Made by a program: the position numbers and the translations under genes
Origin: Cladopsammia gracilis
Taxonomy: Eukaryota; Cnidaria; Anthozoa; Scleractinia; Dendrophylliidae
DNA length: 64,000 nucleotides
Assembly (NCBI GenBank): GCA_022457155.1
Contig: JAJGOT010000441.1
Span: 430,001 to 494,000, forward strand
Reading direction: 5' to 3'
Part shown: positions 46,086-56,411 of the stretch, in pieces
Layout of the letters: every line of letters begins with the position of its first letter
Position numbering within the stretch: position 1 is the stretch's first letter
The notes under the pieces: model-generated
The model's database searches: none
Told to the model about the DNA's origin: nothing
The model's input: the letters and a program-made list of their open reading frames with translations, nothing else

Positions 46086-48153
46086 GATAAGAGCACTGGC
46101 AATTATCCTGATGAAAGTATTTTTATCCTTTCCTGGTAAAAGACCCAGTCCAAAAAGTTTCTTGAGTTTCTCCAAATCTTTTGCCCCCTGTATCATACTT
46201 ATTGAAAGTTTGTCCAATGCCACCATAAAAATACAGTCACAAGATACCTTATCAGTTCTGCAAGGAAACAAAAAGAAAAGAAAATCAGATATACTGTGAG
46301 CTTGGATTACCTGTGATCCTATTACTTTCATTTCAGAGCAAGAGTACCCCTCCCTGCATACAAGCATTGAAGGATTTCCAGGGTTTCTAATCTTAATGTT
46401 CAGTTAAGACATTTTTGGCCAAAATATGTGTGGCAAATCAAACTTAATTTCAAGGCAAACAGTCTGCAATAAGAACAAATATCAGTACGCAACAGCCTTG
46501 TCATGATCATAAGCAAGAAATACACTGAAATAATTAACAAAGAGTTTAAACATGTCCATGAAAACACTCACCTGGGTTGAAATAGGTGACATATTCCTTT
46601 CTTTCGAGGGGGTGGAGATCCATTGTTGCTGCTCGAGTCATCTACACTCACTGTGGCTGATTCTCCAGGAGTTTGCCCTTTCTCGGATCGTCTTCTTTCA
46701 CGCATATGTGTTAGTACCATGTCCTTTATGGCATTACGTCCCAGGCCATACTTTTTGTATGTAAAACGCTCATCACCTGCAAGATGACCAACAAATGGCA
46801 CTAACTTTCCTGCAGCTGTGGAATTCTTTGCAAACCAGGGGGTTTCTTTGTCTTCAGGCCACTCTTTACACACCTCGCTGATTACCCTAGCTTCTTCCTG
46901 GAGAATGCAAAGAAGAGAACATTGAATTTTAAAATTCTTGTGAAAAAAACACTGCTGCTCTACAAATATCTTCAATAAAATACCTGTGAACAACATATTA
47001 AGCACTAATTACTATAATTTGGCACATCATGATCATAATTACCAAGATAAAGTCCATACTTGAAATGTACTCCCAATTTCCCTGCAGGTATGTTTTGGTT
47101 CAAATTTTTCTTTGGTTTCAAAATTTTCAAACCAGTTTAATTTTTGTTTACCTTTGTCCCAGATTCATTAACATAATCTCAAACAAAGGAAAACAAAAAT
47201 TAAACCAAAAAAAATTTGAACCACAACCTATACATATTTATGGTGAACTGTAACCATCATTTTATACTTACTTTGTGTTATATATGCCTTTATCTTCCAT
47301 TGGAAGTGCTTCTGGCCTTTATCTTCCATTGGTGGCGCATTGGCTTAGACTACATGTAATTTACTGAGTCTCTGTATAGTATGCCAGCGACTCATTTTTT
47401 CACGAGATTCCTTTGAGTAGATAAACATCGCTCACAAGAAGTGCTTCGTGAATCTTAACAAACATACAATATTATGGATTGGCAAAAATGAAAAATAACA
47501 TCGAAAATTTTCGAAAGTTTTGGACTTCCGTACGAATAGCAAATCGAAGTTGGCCGTACGGGAGTATTCTTTGACGCGAAAAATTTCTAAGTGTCACGAA
47601 ATGAGTCGCTCGCGTGAGTATACAGAAGCGCTTCGCAAAGCTAAACGAACATTTAATATTGTGGACCAACAAAAGTGAAGAATAACATTGAAAACTGACG
47701 AAAGTTTTGGACTCCCGTACTAATAGCAAATCGAAGTCTGCGAACGGGTGCCGTACGAATAGCCACTGCGTTTTCTAAAACTACATTCTTTGGACCCCTT
47801 CAGGAACGTTTTGAGGGATGTCTCACTGAGTTAACCCAATTCTAGTTTTAAAATATATTTAAACTTAAATAAAACCACTAAAGCGCATACATGCACAGTT
47901 TGCGCCAAAATACTAACCATCAACGTTCTCGGGATTGGCAGCGACTGAATCTGTCTTCAACTTTCTTTCCAACTGGCCCCTTTACAGCGTTTCCAGATCT
48001 CTTCCATTTTGACATAATTTCGCGCACTTCATTATCTGCTCGGTTGTCGCTATCCTTGTCACTTGTTCCGTCCCCGTCGAGAACTCTCCCCTTCTTGCTC
48101 TCTAACGTTCGCTTGCCCGCTTGAGAAGAAGAGGTCGAAATGTGTTGTGGCAA
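45996..48153 (-). CDS. CACTA-borne minus-strand gene, paralogous to the SAM gene C-terminus
   Basis: Exon 3 (46257-45996, acceptor CTTGCAG) encodes DKVSCDCIFMVALDKLSISM and GKDKNTFIRIIASALIQHG and ends at a TAA; it aligns to exon 3 of the SAM gene around NKDKNTYLRVVAS. Exon 2 (46897-46572, acceptor CTCCAG, donor CAG/GTGAGT) encodes a basic domain with GLGRNAIKDMVLTHMRERR; exons 2 and 3 join in frame. An upstream coding block (48153-47918) is Ser/Asp/Lys-rich and ends at a good donor GATG/GTTAGT, but carries an in-frame TGA just before it and does not join exon 2 in phase, so an extra exon or a lesion must lie between. No SAM domain is visible in this copy. Function unknown. Confidence 0.55.
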
Positions 48154-48268
48154 ACAGTTTTGGCTCGCTTTTTGGCGGGAAACAGACCAACTCGCTTCTT
48201 GATTGGTCAGTTTTTTGTAAGCCGCTAACCATCAGTGTTGCGGGCGTATACTCAGAGGAGAAACAAAC

Positions 48269-48391
48269 ATGGCAGAAAAAGGAGAGACATCGAGGTCTGT
48301 CAAAAGGAAGCTTTTTTCCTTCGTCGCGTTGCCAATGTGCGGCGTTGCCAATGTGCGTTGCCAATGTGCTGCTGTTTGCAAATCAACGTGA
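48269..48391 (+). CDS. Divergent short ORF in CACTA 1
   Basis: Forty codons from ATG at 48269 (MAEKGETSRSVKRKLFSF). It sits opposite the minus-strand gene start, exactly as the TNP2-like first exon does in CACTA-like element 2. It has no recognisable domain. The sequence between it and the right subterminal repeats contains no TNP2 catalytic region, so this copy is non-autonomous. Confidence 0.3.
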   Translation: MAEKGETSRSVKRKLFSFVALPMCGVANVRCQCAAVCKST

Positions 48392-49329
48392 AATGATAGA
48401 ACATGAAATCGATCCGAAATATCAGTGAGTTTAGGTAGGTAAACTTAATTTGAAAGATAGCGATATTGATTCGGTTTTTCGTTTTGTTTCTTGAAGAATC
48501 TTATCTCAAATACCTACCTGCACTATAAAAACTCACGCGAACAGTCTTTCGAAACCCGGGTTTGAAAGAAAGTAATGTACATGTGTACGCTTAATCGTGA
48601 TCTAAATTTTATCTCTTTGACACTTGTATTAACGCAGTTGTTTTTTTATTTACCTTTTTTACGTTTTAAGCAAATAATTAATCCTAATCGTATATGTAGG
48701 ATAAGCTAGAACAATTTCTATCCACATTTTCTTATTCATCTTCATGTACTAGTTATTAAAAGCTGAAGCAATAAATAGCAAAGGGCTAAACCTGCTCTTC
48801 AATAGCTACATGTACACCACTGAGTGGCCTTTTTTTATTGATTAGTTTAGTAATGTTATTTTTCTTGACAACAATGGAGTTTTGTTTTTCCATCTTTGGA
48901 ACTTCAAATAATTTCTACTCATGAAATTTCAAAATACAACTTGATATTGAGCATGGAATTTTGATTTTCCATTGTTAGAATTTGATATAATTTCCATTGA
49001 TGGTATTTCAAAATCCAAGTCAAAATAGTTTAGAAATTTAAATTTCCATGATAAGTGTGGAATTTTGAATAGCCATTGGTGGAAATCAAACAGTTTTCCA
49101 TATATGGAAATTGACATTTTTGACTTGGTTTTTTGGGTGTCCATGGTTTAGGTGGAAATTAAAAAAAACTAGTGTGGATTTTATGTGGATTTTAAGGACC
49201 ATTTGCCAGTTAGCCTAAAATAAACACAAAATACCCTTGTTTGGTTTTTCGCATACTATTGAATTTATGGTATCCATGCAAATACCACACGAAAAAATTC
49301 ATGGGAATTTCGGATTTTTTCCAGTGTAT

Positions 49330-49524
49330 TCAACATTGTGAAAAGAATTTTGCGTCAAGATGCTTTGAGAAAGAATATAACATGAAACGTTTGAAGAGTT
49401 TTCGCAACGTTTGGACAACACCATTAGAAATTTAGATCGCAATTTAACAAACAAGACAATAGCATCAATGAACAACAGAATAGATTTAATCATTAAGGAA
49501 AAAGGTTTACGCACAAAATATTAA
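49330..49524 (+). pseudogene. Tc1/mariner transposase, 3' part
   Basis: Continuation after the CACTA insertion: FNIVKRILRQDAL-like frame with later ETFEEF and IASMNNRIDLIIKEKG segments, ending TAA near 49524. It follows directly on the IEN codons at 44632 when the CACTA element and one TAT copy are removed. Confidence 0.75.
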
Positions 49525-49871
49525 TGTTTTACATTGCAATTAAGAGGATCAAAAGAATGCTATTTGTGTAATGCACTGTCATACAGTTACATTAAGTGTG
49601 ACATGTACCCGTGACATCTCAAATCACTGTCACTTCATGTTGTATTTACAAGATTATTCTACGTAAGTTTCCCACATTTTCGTATGAAACGCTAACCTTA
49701 ATCATAAAATATGTTCACTGTTTCATTCTACAATAAAAACATCCTTTAGAAAGGATAATGTGTATCTACGTTTTGAAATCCAATGATTTACCATAATTAA
49801 CCATGGTTAGCCATACGTAAACAAAGAAACAGTACTAAAGCTGTTTTTAATTTGTACTTGGTAAACCGTGG
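49525..49871. other. No recognised gene
   Basis: Possible 3' end of the mariner element; its terminal repeats could not be identified. CCATGGTTAACCACGG-type palindromes lie near 49800-49890. Confidence 0.45.
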
Positions 49872-50870
49872 TTAACCATGGTTAATCGTGACATCTTCCA
49901 TGAGTTGTTCTCCAAGAACCAAATTGGAGAAACATTTACCACAAGCAGGGATTTCCTTCTGCTGATCTTCCGATATTTTGGCATGAAAGCAAAAGATCTT
50001 CCAGCGAACACTCATCATTTTGGTTTCTTTCTCTTCAAGCACACCGTTCCGAATCAAAATGATGGGGTTCTTTCCAGTTGCGAAAACTGGAGAGTCCTGG
50101 TTGAAAATAAAGTCCTTGGCATAATGTGACTTTGGAGCTGGCAAGTGCACAAGTTGTACTTCTAAGAGTAATAACAATCATGCCATTGTATAATACAAGG
50201 TGTCCATCTGAAGTCGTTCAAAAAAATTACCTCGGCTTTTTCAGCACCAACCCACACAAAGCTTGTAGACGCGGGATTACAAAATGTCTTGTAAATGAGA
50301 TTTAATGGGTTCAGCAAAATGTTTTACCATAGTTAGCCACTCCAACAGTCATAATGTTCCTATATTTTCCACGTCCTTTATCTAACAGTTCAGAAACACT
50401 CTCAGAAAAGTACTTTTCATCTATGCTGTTTCTCTGCAAAACTTCGTGTGCACAAGTTAACCACTGGCCGTTACAATTTTCAATGCATTCTCTGTGCCTC
50501 GCCTCGTTTAATGACTGCAATCTAGTTTTATTTTCTCTTTGCAAATCATAATGCGAGTTCTTCATTTCCCAGGCAGTCTCAAGAACGTCAGCTACAACCT
50601 TAGAACCTCGGTTCACAATGAACTCAGCAATGTTGGTTTTGCCTTGTTCCTTTTGATCTCGGGCAAGGGCTAGAAACTCAGTTCTGGTCTTTGTATTCTT
50701 TGCTACAACGATTTCCGACAATTCATATGAAGTCATTCACTTTCTTTTTGTTTTCAGTTTTCTTTTCCTTCCGTTACTCATACTTATCTCGCAATCTTCT
50801 GCTTCGTTGTCGGCGCCCTCGTCAGATATTTCCTCGTCAAGTTCATCTCACTTTATCTCGTTTCAGAAAA
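49872..50870 (-). pseudogene. Rep-like relic, copy 2 (SF3-like helicase), broken
   Basis: Minus strand: acidic start (DELDEEISDEGADNEAED near 50835), a Lys/Arg-rich NLS-like run, FLALARDQKEQGKTNIAEF near 50660, ENCNGQWLTCAHEVL near 50470, a P-loop NYGKTF near 50325, LNDFRWTPC near 50220, HLPAPKSHYAKDF near 50140, a motif-C-like FATGKNPII near 50095 and CGKCFSNLVL near 49920. Breaks: an in-frame stop near 50740 and frameshifts at about 50325 and 50190. Same family as 38909-40100; this copy lacks the HUH-side N-terminus, where DIRS sequence begins. It is 1 kb from the mariner. Confidence 0.6.
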
Positions 50871-51068
50871 CTTTCTCTCGCAGGCCACGCTTCCTAAGCT
50901 CCATGTGAACAGATGGACCTGCTCTGGGCGGCTGTGAAATATTCCTGACTGAGGTTGTCCCAGGAGTTGTGGCGATGAGGGCACCTCCCGAGGAAGGTCC
51001 ACTAGCAACCCGAGTAGCATTGGAAGCCACGGCTGGTAATGTTGAAGTGGCGCTATCAGAAGCATTCA
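50853..51068 (-). pseudogene. DIRS RT/RNase H C-terminus, left of the L1 insertion
   Basis: The minus strand reads LLIAPLQHYQPWLPMLLGLL and then VHLFTWSL, the end of the DIRS-type RT-RNaseH polyprotein. It is the continuation of the frame that stops at 62348 on the other side of the L1: the 14-bp duplication ATCAGAAGCATTCA is at 51055-51068 and at 62334-62347. It runs into the Rep-like relic near 50870. Confidence 0.75.
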
Positions 51069-51154
51069 GGACAATGCGCAAGTCATGGAGGAGTGAGGAT
51101 GCGTCTTGAAACGCTCCGCGGAAACTTCCTAAATTTTGAGTTATTGTACCGCCT

Positions 51155-52072
51155 ATGGAAAAACTGATTTCCACTGTTAAAAGAAAAACAAGATCCTCAG
51201 CTTCCTCTGACGATTCCTTGCGTTCGCCAGAAGACAAGAGGCAGAAGGACAGTTTCAGCTCTGAAGACAACTTCATCGAAACTTTCAACATGGCGGAAGG
51301 CTTGGCAGAGAAAGTTGACCTTATTTTATCCAAGCTTGATAAGCTTGATTCCATCGAACAGCGTCTTAATAATCTTACCACTACTGTCTCCAGCATTGAA
51401 GAATCTGTGAGCAAGCTAGAGAGGGAAGTCTGCGTCTTAGATTCCAAATTCAAGACCACTGATTTTTCAGTTCGCGAAGTCAAAGAAAGTCTGAGCTTTT
51501 GCGAGGAAGAGATTGTTGACATTAAGAAAAACGCTTATGACATGAAAGAGAATCACTTATCAACATCTGAAGAGTTACGCAAGCAAATTCTATATCTGGA
51601 AACCTACAGCAGAAGGGAAAACTTAAAATTTATCGGTATTCCAGAGAGTTTCGCGACTGGAAATAGCAGGCTTGATGAAAACGTAGAAACAAGCGAACAC
51701 ACCAAAGCAGTTATCCACAAGTTCTTGGAAAACGAATTAGAGATCAAAGATTCATGTTCCAAGATCGAATTTCATCGTATTCATCGCTTGGGTAAACAGG
51801 GTGATAGAAATGGTCCACGTCCAATCTTAGCCAGATTTCTCCGCTACGCCGATCGCGAGGATGTTTTGCAGAAAGCACGCAGGAAGCTCAGAGGCACTAA
51901 CTTTGCCGTTTATGAAGACATTCCTAAGGAACTTTACAACATCCGGAAAGGGCAGATGAGTAAGTTAAAAGCAGCCAAAAAACAGGGTTTAAATGCTTTC
52001 TTCAGTAAAGCGCAGCCAGATCGTTTATTCATTGATGGTAAATTTATTCCTGCAAATCAACCGTTTCCCTAA
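51155..52072 (+). CDS. L1-type ORF1 protein (coiled coil, RRM, C-terminal domain)
   Basis: A 305-codon intact frame starting 86 bp into the element. Residues 1-45 are Ser/Lys-rich. Residues 50-150 form a heptad-like coiled coil (trimerisation region of L1 ORF1p). Residues 150-225 are an RRM-like fold starting at YSRRENLKFIGIPE. Residues 225-305 have the HRLGKQ...RPILARFLRYADREDV pattern of the L1 C-terminal domain. The protein binds element RNA and acts as a nucleic-acid chaperone. No lesion is visible. Confidence 0.85.
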   Translation: MEKLISTVKRKTRSSASSDDSLRSPEDKRQKDSFSSEDNFIETFNMAEGLAEKVDLILSKLDKLDSIEQRLNNLTTTVSSIEESVSKLEREVCVLDSKFKTTDFSVREVKESLSFCEEEIVDIKKNAYDMKENHLSTSEELRKQILYLETYSRRENLKFIGIPESFATGNSRLDENVETSEHTKAVIHKFLENELEIKDSCSKIEFHRIHRLGKQGDRNGPRPILARFLRYADREDVLQKARRKLRGTNFAVYEDIPKELYNIRKGQMSKLKAAKKQGLNAFFSKAQPDRLFIDGKFIPANQPFP

Positions 52073-52497
52073 GTTGTTTTTTTTTTCCTTTTCTCTTGTT
52101 ATCTAAACTTAAATTTAAATTATGCAAAAATAGTTCTCTTATAACAACAGGCGGTATTACTTATTAGCATTTGGTTAATTTTTTTTTTCCTTTTTCTGCG
52201 GAGCGTGTAAATAACGCTTGACGCCCGGTGATATATGGCGTCGCCCATACAACTCGTCTTAGAGGCATGGGTATTATGTATATTGTTATATGTAGTCTTT
52301 TGTTTTGTGTTGTGTGTGTGTCATTTTTGCAGATGCCTTAGTTTTCAATCTGTGTAATTTCAGGTCATTCATTGTTCAATTGTCCACCAAAGCTAAATGT
52401 TGCAATCATTTCTGTTGTTCTGCAAATATTATGGTCTGTATCTCGCATGAGGAATCGATCTCATATTATTCACTCTTGACGCCTGTGCTGACTGCTC

Positions 52498-53590
52498 TTG
52501 GTATATATACAAACACCTAGAATAAACACAACCAATGCTCTGAATTTAAAATGCCTGTCGCTTAACGTCAGAGGTTTGAACAAATCTCTCAAACGCCGTT
52601 TGGTTTTCCGATGGTTGCACAAACAGAAACAAGATTTTGTTTTTCTGCAGGAATGTTATAGCACTAATTCATGTTCATCCGCATGGGAAAATGAATGGGG
52701 TGGGAAGGTTTTCTTTAGTCACGGTACAAATCACAGTAAAGGTGTCATGATACTAATTAACCCTTCTTTGGATTTCAAAGTAGAAAAGTTCACTGCTGAT
52801 ACAAAAGGAAGGTTAATTATTTTAGAAATGTCAATTCACGGAATCCCTTTTGTTCTCGTTAATATTTACGCGCCAAATGACGCTAATCAACAAGTAAATT
52901 TTTTTTCGAAACTTAACAACCATTTACAAGATGTTACACAAGAAAATCTGATAATTGGTGGCGATTTCAATTGTGCACTCTCGCCTAAAGATAAAACAGG
53001 TGGAAATCCTGTCACAAAAAAAGCGTTGGTCATTAAAGAAATTATAAAGTTTTGTAATTCGTATAATCTTTGTGACATTTGGCGAACTTCAAACCCAGAC
53101 TTATCCCGTTTCACTTGGAGAAACAAATCCTTAAAAATACAAAGCCGTTTAGATTACTTTTTAATTTCAAAAGAATTTTGCAACCTTGCAAATATAAAAT
53201 GTGAAATTATTGTAGCACCCGAAAGTGATCATTCAGCTGTTTCAATTCATCTACAATCCGATGTCTCAGCTCAGAAAAAGGGTCCAGGTTTTTGGAAGTT
53301 TAATACCTCACTTCTTGAAGATGAAAAATATATTGCAGCTTTACGAGAAAATATTTCTGATTTTAAATTAAAATACAATAATATCACAAACTTAGGGTTG
53401 AAGTGGGATCTTATAAAAATGGAAATTAGAGGTTTTACAGTTAAATACTCTAAAAGAAAGGCAAAAATATTTAGGGACAAGGAAAAAGATATACAAGCAA
53501 AAATAGACAAGTTACAAGCACAAGCTGAGAAACATCCACACAATAAAAACTTTATACTTGAACTTGAAATTGAATCAAAGGGCTCTTAAA
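52498..53590 (+). pseudogene. L1/Tx1 ORF2 part 1: AP endonuclease
   Basis: APE-type endonuclease that nicks target DNA: SLNVRGLNKSLKRR (about residue 19), FVFLQECYS with the catalytic Glu, VNIYAPND, GGDFNCALS with the catalytic Asp, SRLDYFLIS and ESDHSAVSI with the terminal Asp-His pair. All are present, so this domain looks intact. The frame shifts by one base near 53570 (ELEIESKG versus the L1-like NQRALK frame) and is then cut at 53590 by the 5.9-kb insertion. Start ATG at 52546 or later is possible because the first residues read from a weak start context. Confidence 0.8.
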
Positions 53591-54127
53591 GCCATCTCGT
53601 TAATGCGAGAGAACGTAAGGTAATAAAAAAACAACAAGAAAATTTGAAAAGTTGGGTGCCTTTTATAGGTAAGATGTGATAGGTAATATGTGTAAAGTTG
53701 CTAAATGGTCTATTGAAGTTGATGTTAATTTTTAGCGGGTAAAGTAGCAACACTTCTGAATGCACACGAATGGGTTTGACCTGTATGTCTTCGCGCGTGT
53801 TTTGTTTCTGACAGTTGCGTCATATATATAATATAACTTGTTTACGAATTATCTGTTTCTTTTTTATACGAGGTATAGCATACAGATGTAGTATACAATG
53901 GCTTTGTAGCTACATCGGGTGGGGTAAGACGAGGCGACTTGCTGCCTGTATTTATTCAGTATAGCAGAAGAACAAAATGCGAGTCGCACCAGTCAACTGG
54001 ATATGGGTATTGGCAGGATAGAGAACATTGAGAAAAAGATTGAAAATACCTGTATCTGGTATACATACTCGGTGACCTTTGATTTTTGGCACTCATTTAT
54101 TTCAAAGTCATTCTTTGTATTCTGAAT
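53591..54127. other. Left part of the 5.9-kb element, no gene
   Basis: AT-rich with no sustained frame or recognised motif. Confidence 0.5.
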
Positions 54128-54888
54128 TCTGGTGATCTGTACAGCTCCGCAAATCATCCTGGACCGCAAATGATCCCGGACCGCAAATGATCCTGCTCAT
54201 AAATAATAATGGAATGGTGTGGATTTTTTTTTTACTAGAGCTGTGCATATACATCTAGTTTATGCCTAAGCCTGGATTTAATAAATAGAGGAATGGTGTG
54301 GATAATGGAATGGAGTTGATATGGGAATGACGTGGCAGTTGAGCTTTTGTCACAAGTATTTCTAAAGCCATATTTTGACCTCACAAATCAGGGTTTACAT
54401 TTTTTTTATCGAGGCTAAAGAATTTCGTTACGACACTATTGGATTCACTCTCAATCAACAAAAACGTAATTCGTTTTATTTGAAATCATAAAATTGTGAG
54501 CAGATTCTATTGATGCCCACGCAACATACGTCGCATATCCTTACTTATAAACTGGACATTCATTTAGTCAAACCATACATTTGGTATTTCAAAAGAACCC
54601 TTAACAAGGAACATAACGCAATGTTACAGGCTAATTAGTTTTCTTCCAGGTCTGCTCGTCCCCTTTATGTTCACCTACTAGGCTCAAAAAAAGTTCATGC
54701 ATTAAGCAAACATCACAAAAAACAGTCATTGGAATAGACCTGCAATGCTCCACCACTGTCAAAGACGCCTTGGGTGTAACATTGAAACATTTTTCCACAG
54801 TTACTGGACAAATCTCCTCCGTATAAACTTTTCCCTCGCCGTACTTGTTTTTTAACTGTTCGGTCGCACACTGGAACGTCGCGGACTC

Positions 54889-55593
54889 TTAGAAGCGGAA
54901 AGGTCTATTGGTCCCAGACTGATTAATGTTGCTCAGCTTCATGGCTAAGTAACGCCATACCTCCGTTGCTTTTATCGTTGTCGTCATCTTCATAACCCAG
55001 CTGAATGAATGACTTTTAATCCTGCCTCTCCTAAACTTGAGACTATCGCCACCGGGATATTTAACATGTTGATCAGTCCCAACAATGCAATCCAGTCCCC
55101 CACTATCCATCCTTTGCCATTCTTCGTAGATAGGTCTTCCATGCGCCATGATTGACAAAATCTCTGAAATGAGCTCCGTCTGATGTGAATGGGGTTAGTT
55201 TCTAGAGAAACTGTGGTGCTGCGTCGGTGGGGGTGAAGCACAAGAATTTGGTTTTATCGACTGAGTCGATAAAGTAAATTAGCCACCGTAAAAAGATTCG
55301 AGAAAGCTGACGTTTCGATCGCTATCTCTTCGTCGGAGCGAGGGGCTAGCGCTCGGTGGCTAATTTACTTTATCGACTGAGTCGATAAAACCAAATTCTT
55401 GTCCGTCTGGTGTGGTTGGGTTTAGTCTGAGATAATTAACCAGGCTAGAGCGTAATTCTGAGACGCTCTGGGATACCATCCCCAGGCAAATTATTTGGTC
55501 ATTCATCGCATGGAATAAACAATTGCCATCTTTTGGCGTTGGAGGGCTGGTGATAAGAAAGTCCCGCGTTACTGACTTCTTTATAACAGACAC
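54889..55593 (-). pseudogene. OTU-type cysteine protease, interrupted by a hairpin element
   Basis: A start at 55593 opens PTPKDGNCLFHAMNDQI (catalytic Asp and Cys of an OTU domain) and runs to LRLNPTTPDG at 55401, where a 161-bp hairpin (55241-55401) begins. The frame continues below it with WIALLGLINMLNIPVAIVSS near 55070, after several stops and a frame change near 55090. The C-terminal His is not identified. OTU proteases occur fused to transposases (see 14.5-17 kb); this one stands alone inside a foldback element. Confidence 0.65.
55241..55401. mobile_element. 161-bp hairpin MITE inside the OTU pseudogene
   Basis: CAAGAATTTGGTTTTATCGA and the following 27 bases recur as an exact reverse complement at the right end. 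The loop contains GACGTTTCGATCGCTATCTC and GTCGGAGCGA. The insertion is not flanked by an obvious duplication. Confidence 0.8.
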
Positions 55594-55743
55594 TGGGCTC
55601 TTTAACTTTTTAGACGACTTAACGCGTGTTTTATTAATTCATATTCTTAGATTAAATAGTTACTCTTTTTAAAAATATGTATAAGTCTGTATACATATGA
55701 TATTATAATTTTTATTTTTTTTAATTTTAATGTGCATTTCCAA

Positions 55744-55870
55744 TGTCGCGTAATTTTTACTAGCGTAAATAAAAATAAGAGATGATGTATGAAAAACTCG
55801 CGTAAACTTTTGCACAAGCTGTTCATACATCATTTCTTATTATATTTACGCACGTAAAAAATACGCGACA
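55744..55870. mobile_element. 127-bp hairpin
   Basis: TGTCGCGTAATTTTTACTAG at the left is mirrored by the reverse complement of the right end (CACGTAAAAAATACGCGACA), and GATGATGTATGAA mirrors TTCATACATCATTT. A palindromic MITE-type repeat. Confidence 0.75.
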
Positions 55871-56140
55871 GTAGAAATCCAGGCTTAGGCATAAACTAGA
55901 TGTATATGCACAGCTCTAGTAAAAAAAATCCACACCATTCCATTATTATTTATGAGCGGAATCATTTGCGGTCCTCTATGGGGATCATTTGCGGTCCGGG
56001 ATCATTTGCGGTCCAATTTGGGGATCATTTGCGGTCCAATTTGGGGATCATTTGCGGTCCGGGATCATTTGCGGTCCAATTTGGGGATCATTTGCGGTCC
56101 GGGATCATTTGCGGTCCAATTTGGAGATCATTTGCGGTCC

Positions 56141-56341
56141 AATAGACCTCTTTAGCTTGTATGTTTTGTTTTCCCAATGTAGATCATGTGATGTTACCCT
56201 AGAGAACTGTTTCTTTTAAATTTTGTTTTCTTCACGTGCATATGTATGCATAATTTATGAAAAGACAAAGGACAAATTCCTTTGAGAACATCACACGACC
56301 AACATTGGGAAAACAAAACATACAAGCTAAAGAGGTCTATT
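56141..56341. mobile_element. 201-bp hairpin inside the GGATCATTT array
   Basis: AATAGACCTCTTTAGCTTGT and the next 30 bases (56141 onward) recur inverted ending AAGCTAAAGAGGTCTATT at 56341. It splits the array, since GGATCATTTGCGGTCC units resume immediately after it. Confidence 0.8.
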
Positions 56342-56411
56342 TGGGGATCATTTGCGGTCCGGGATCATTTGCGGTGCCGGGATCAATTGCAAAGTTGTAC
56401 AGATCTCTGGT

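Larger units (their letters stand above)
44636..49326. mobile_element. CACTA/EnSpm element 1, 3-bp TAT duplication
   Basis: TAT lies on both sides (44633-44635 and 49327-49329). The element begins CACTGGAAAAAT and ends with the reverse complement ATTTTTTCCAGTG. Subterminal regions (44640-45250 and 48880-49310) are full of short inverted TTTCCAT/ATGGAAA motifs. The CACTG end and 3-bp duplication are diagnostic of CACTA. Joining the flanks restores the mariner transposase order. Inside are a minus-strand gene (45996-48153) and a short divergent plus-strand first exon (48269). Confidence 0.9.
54139..56405. mobile_element. Foldback element with GGATCATTTGCGGTCC subrepeat ends, carrying an OTU pseudogene
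   Basis: The direct repeat TCTGGTGATCT flanks it (54128-54138 and 56406-56416). Outer arms consist of tandem GGATCATTTGCGGTCC (three copies at left, about ten at right, in inverted orientation). Inner arms of about 100 bp are inverted repeats from CATAAATAATAATGGAATGG (54199) to ATCCAGGCTTAGGCATAAAC (right arm from 55881). Between the inner arms is an OTU pseudogene and two hairpins. Confidence 0.85.

Noticed and set aside
50863..51522. Minus-strand 219-codon Ser/Leu-rich ORF
   Set aside because: From 51155 to 51522 it is the antisense of L1 ORF1, and the rest is a shifted frame over the DIRS C-terminus.
55900..56219. Overlapping plus-strand ORFs rich in GSFAV and DHLRS
   Set aside because: Translations of the GGATCATTTGCGGTCC array in different frames.
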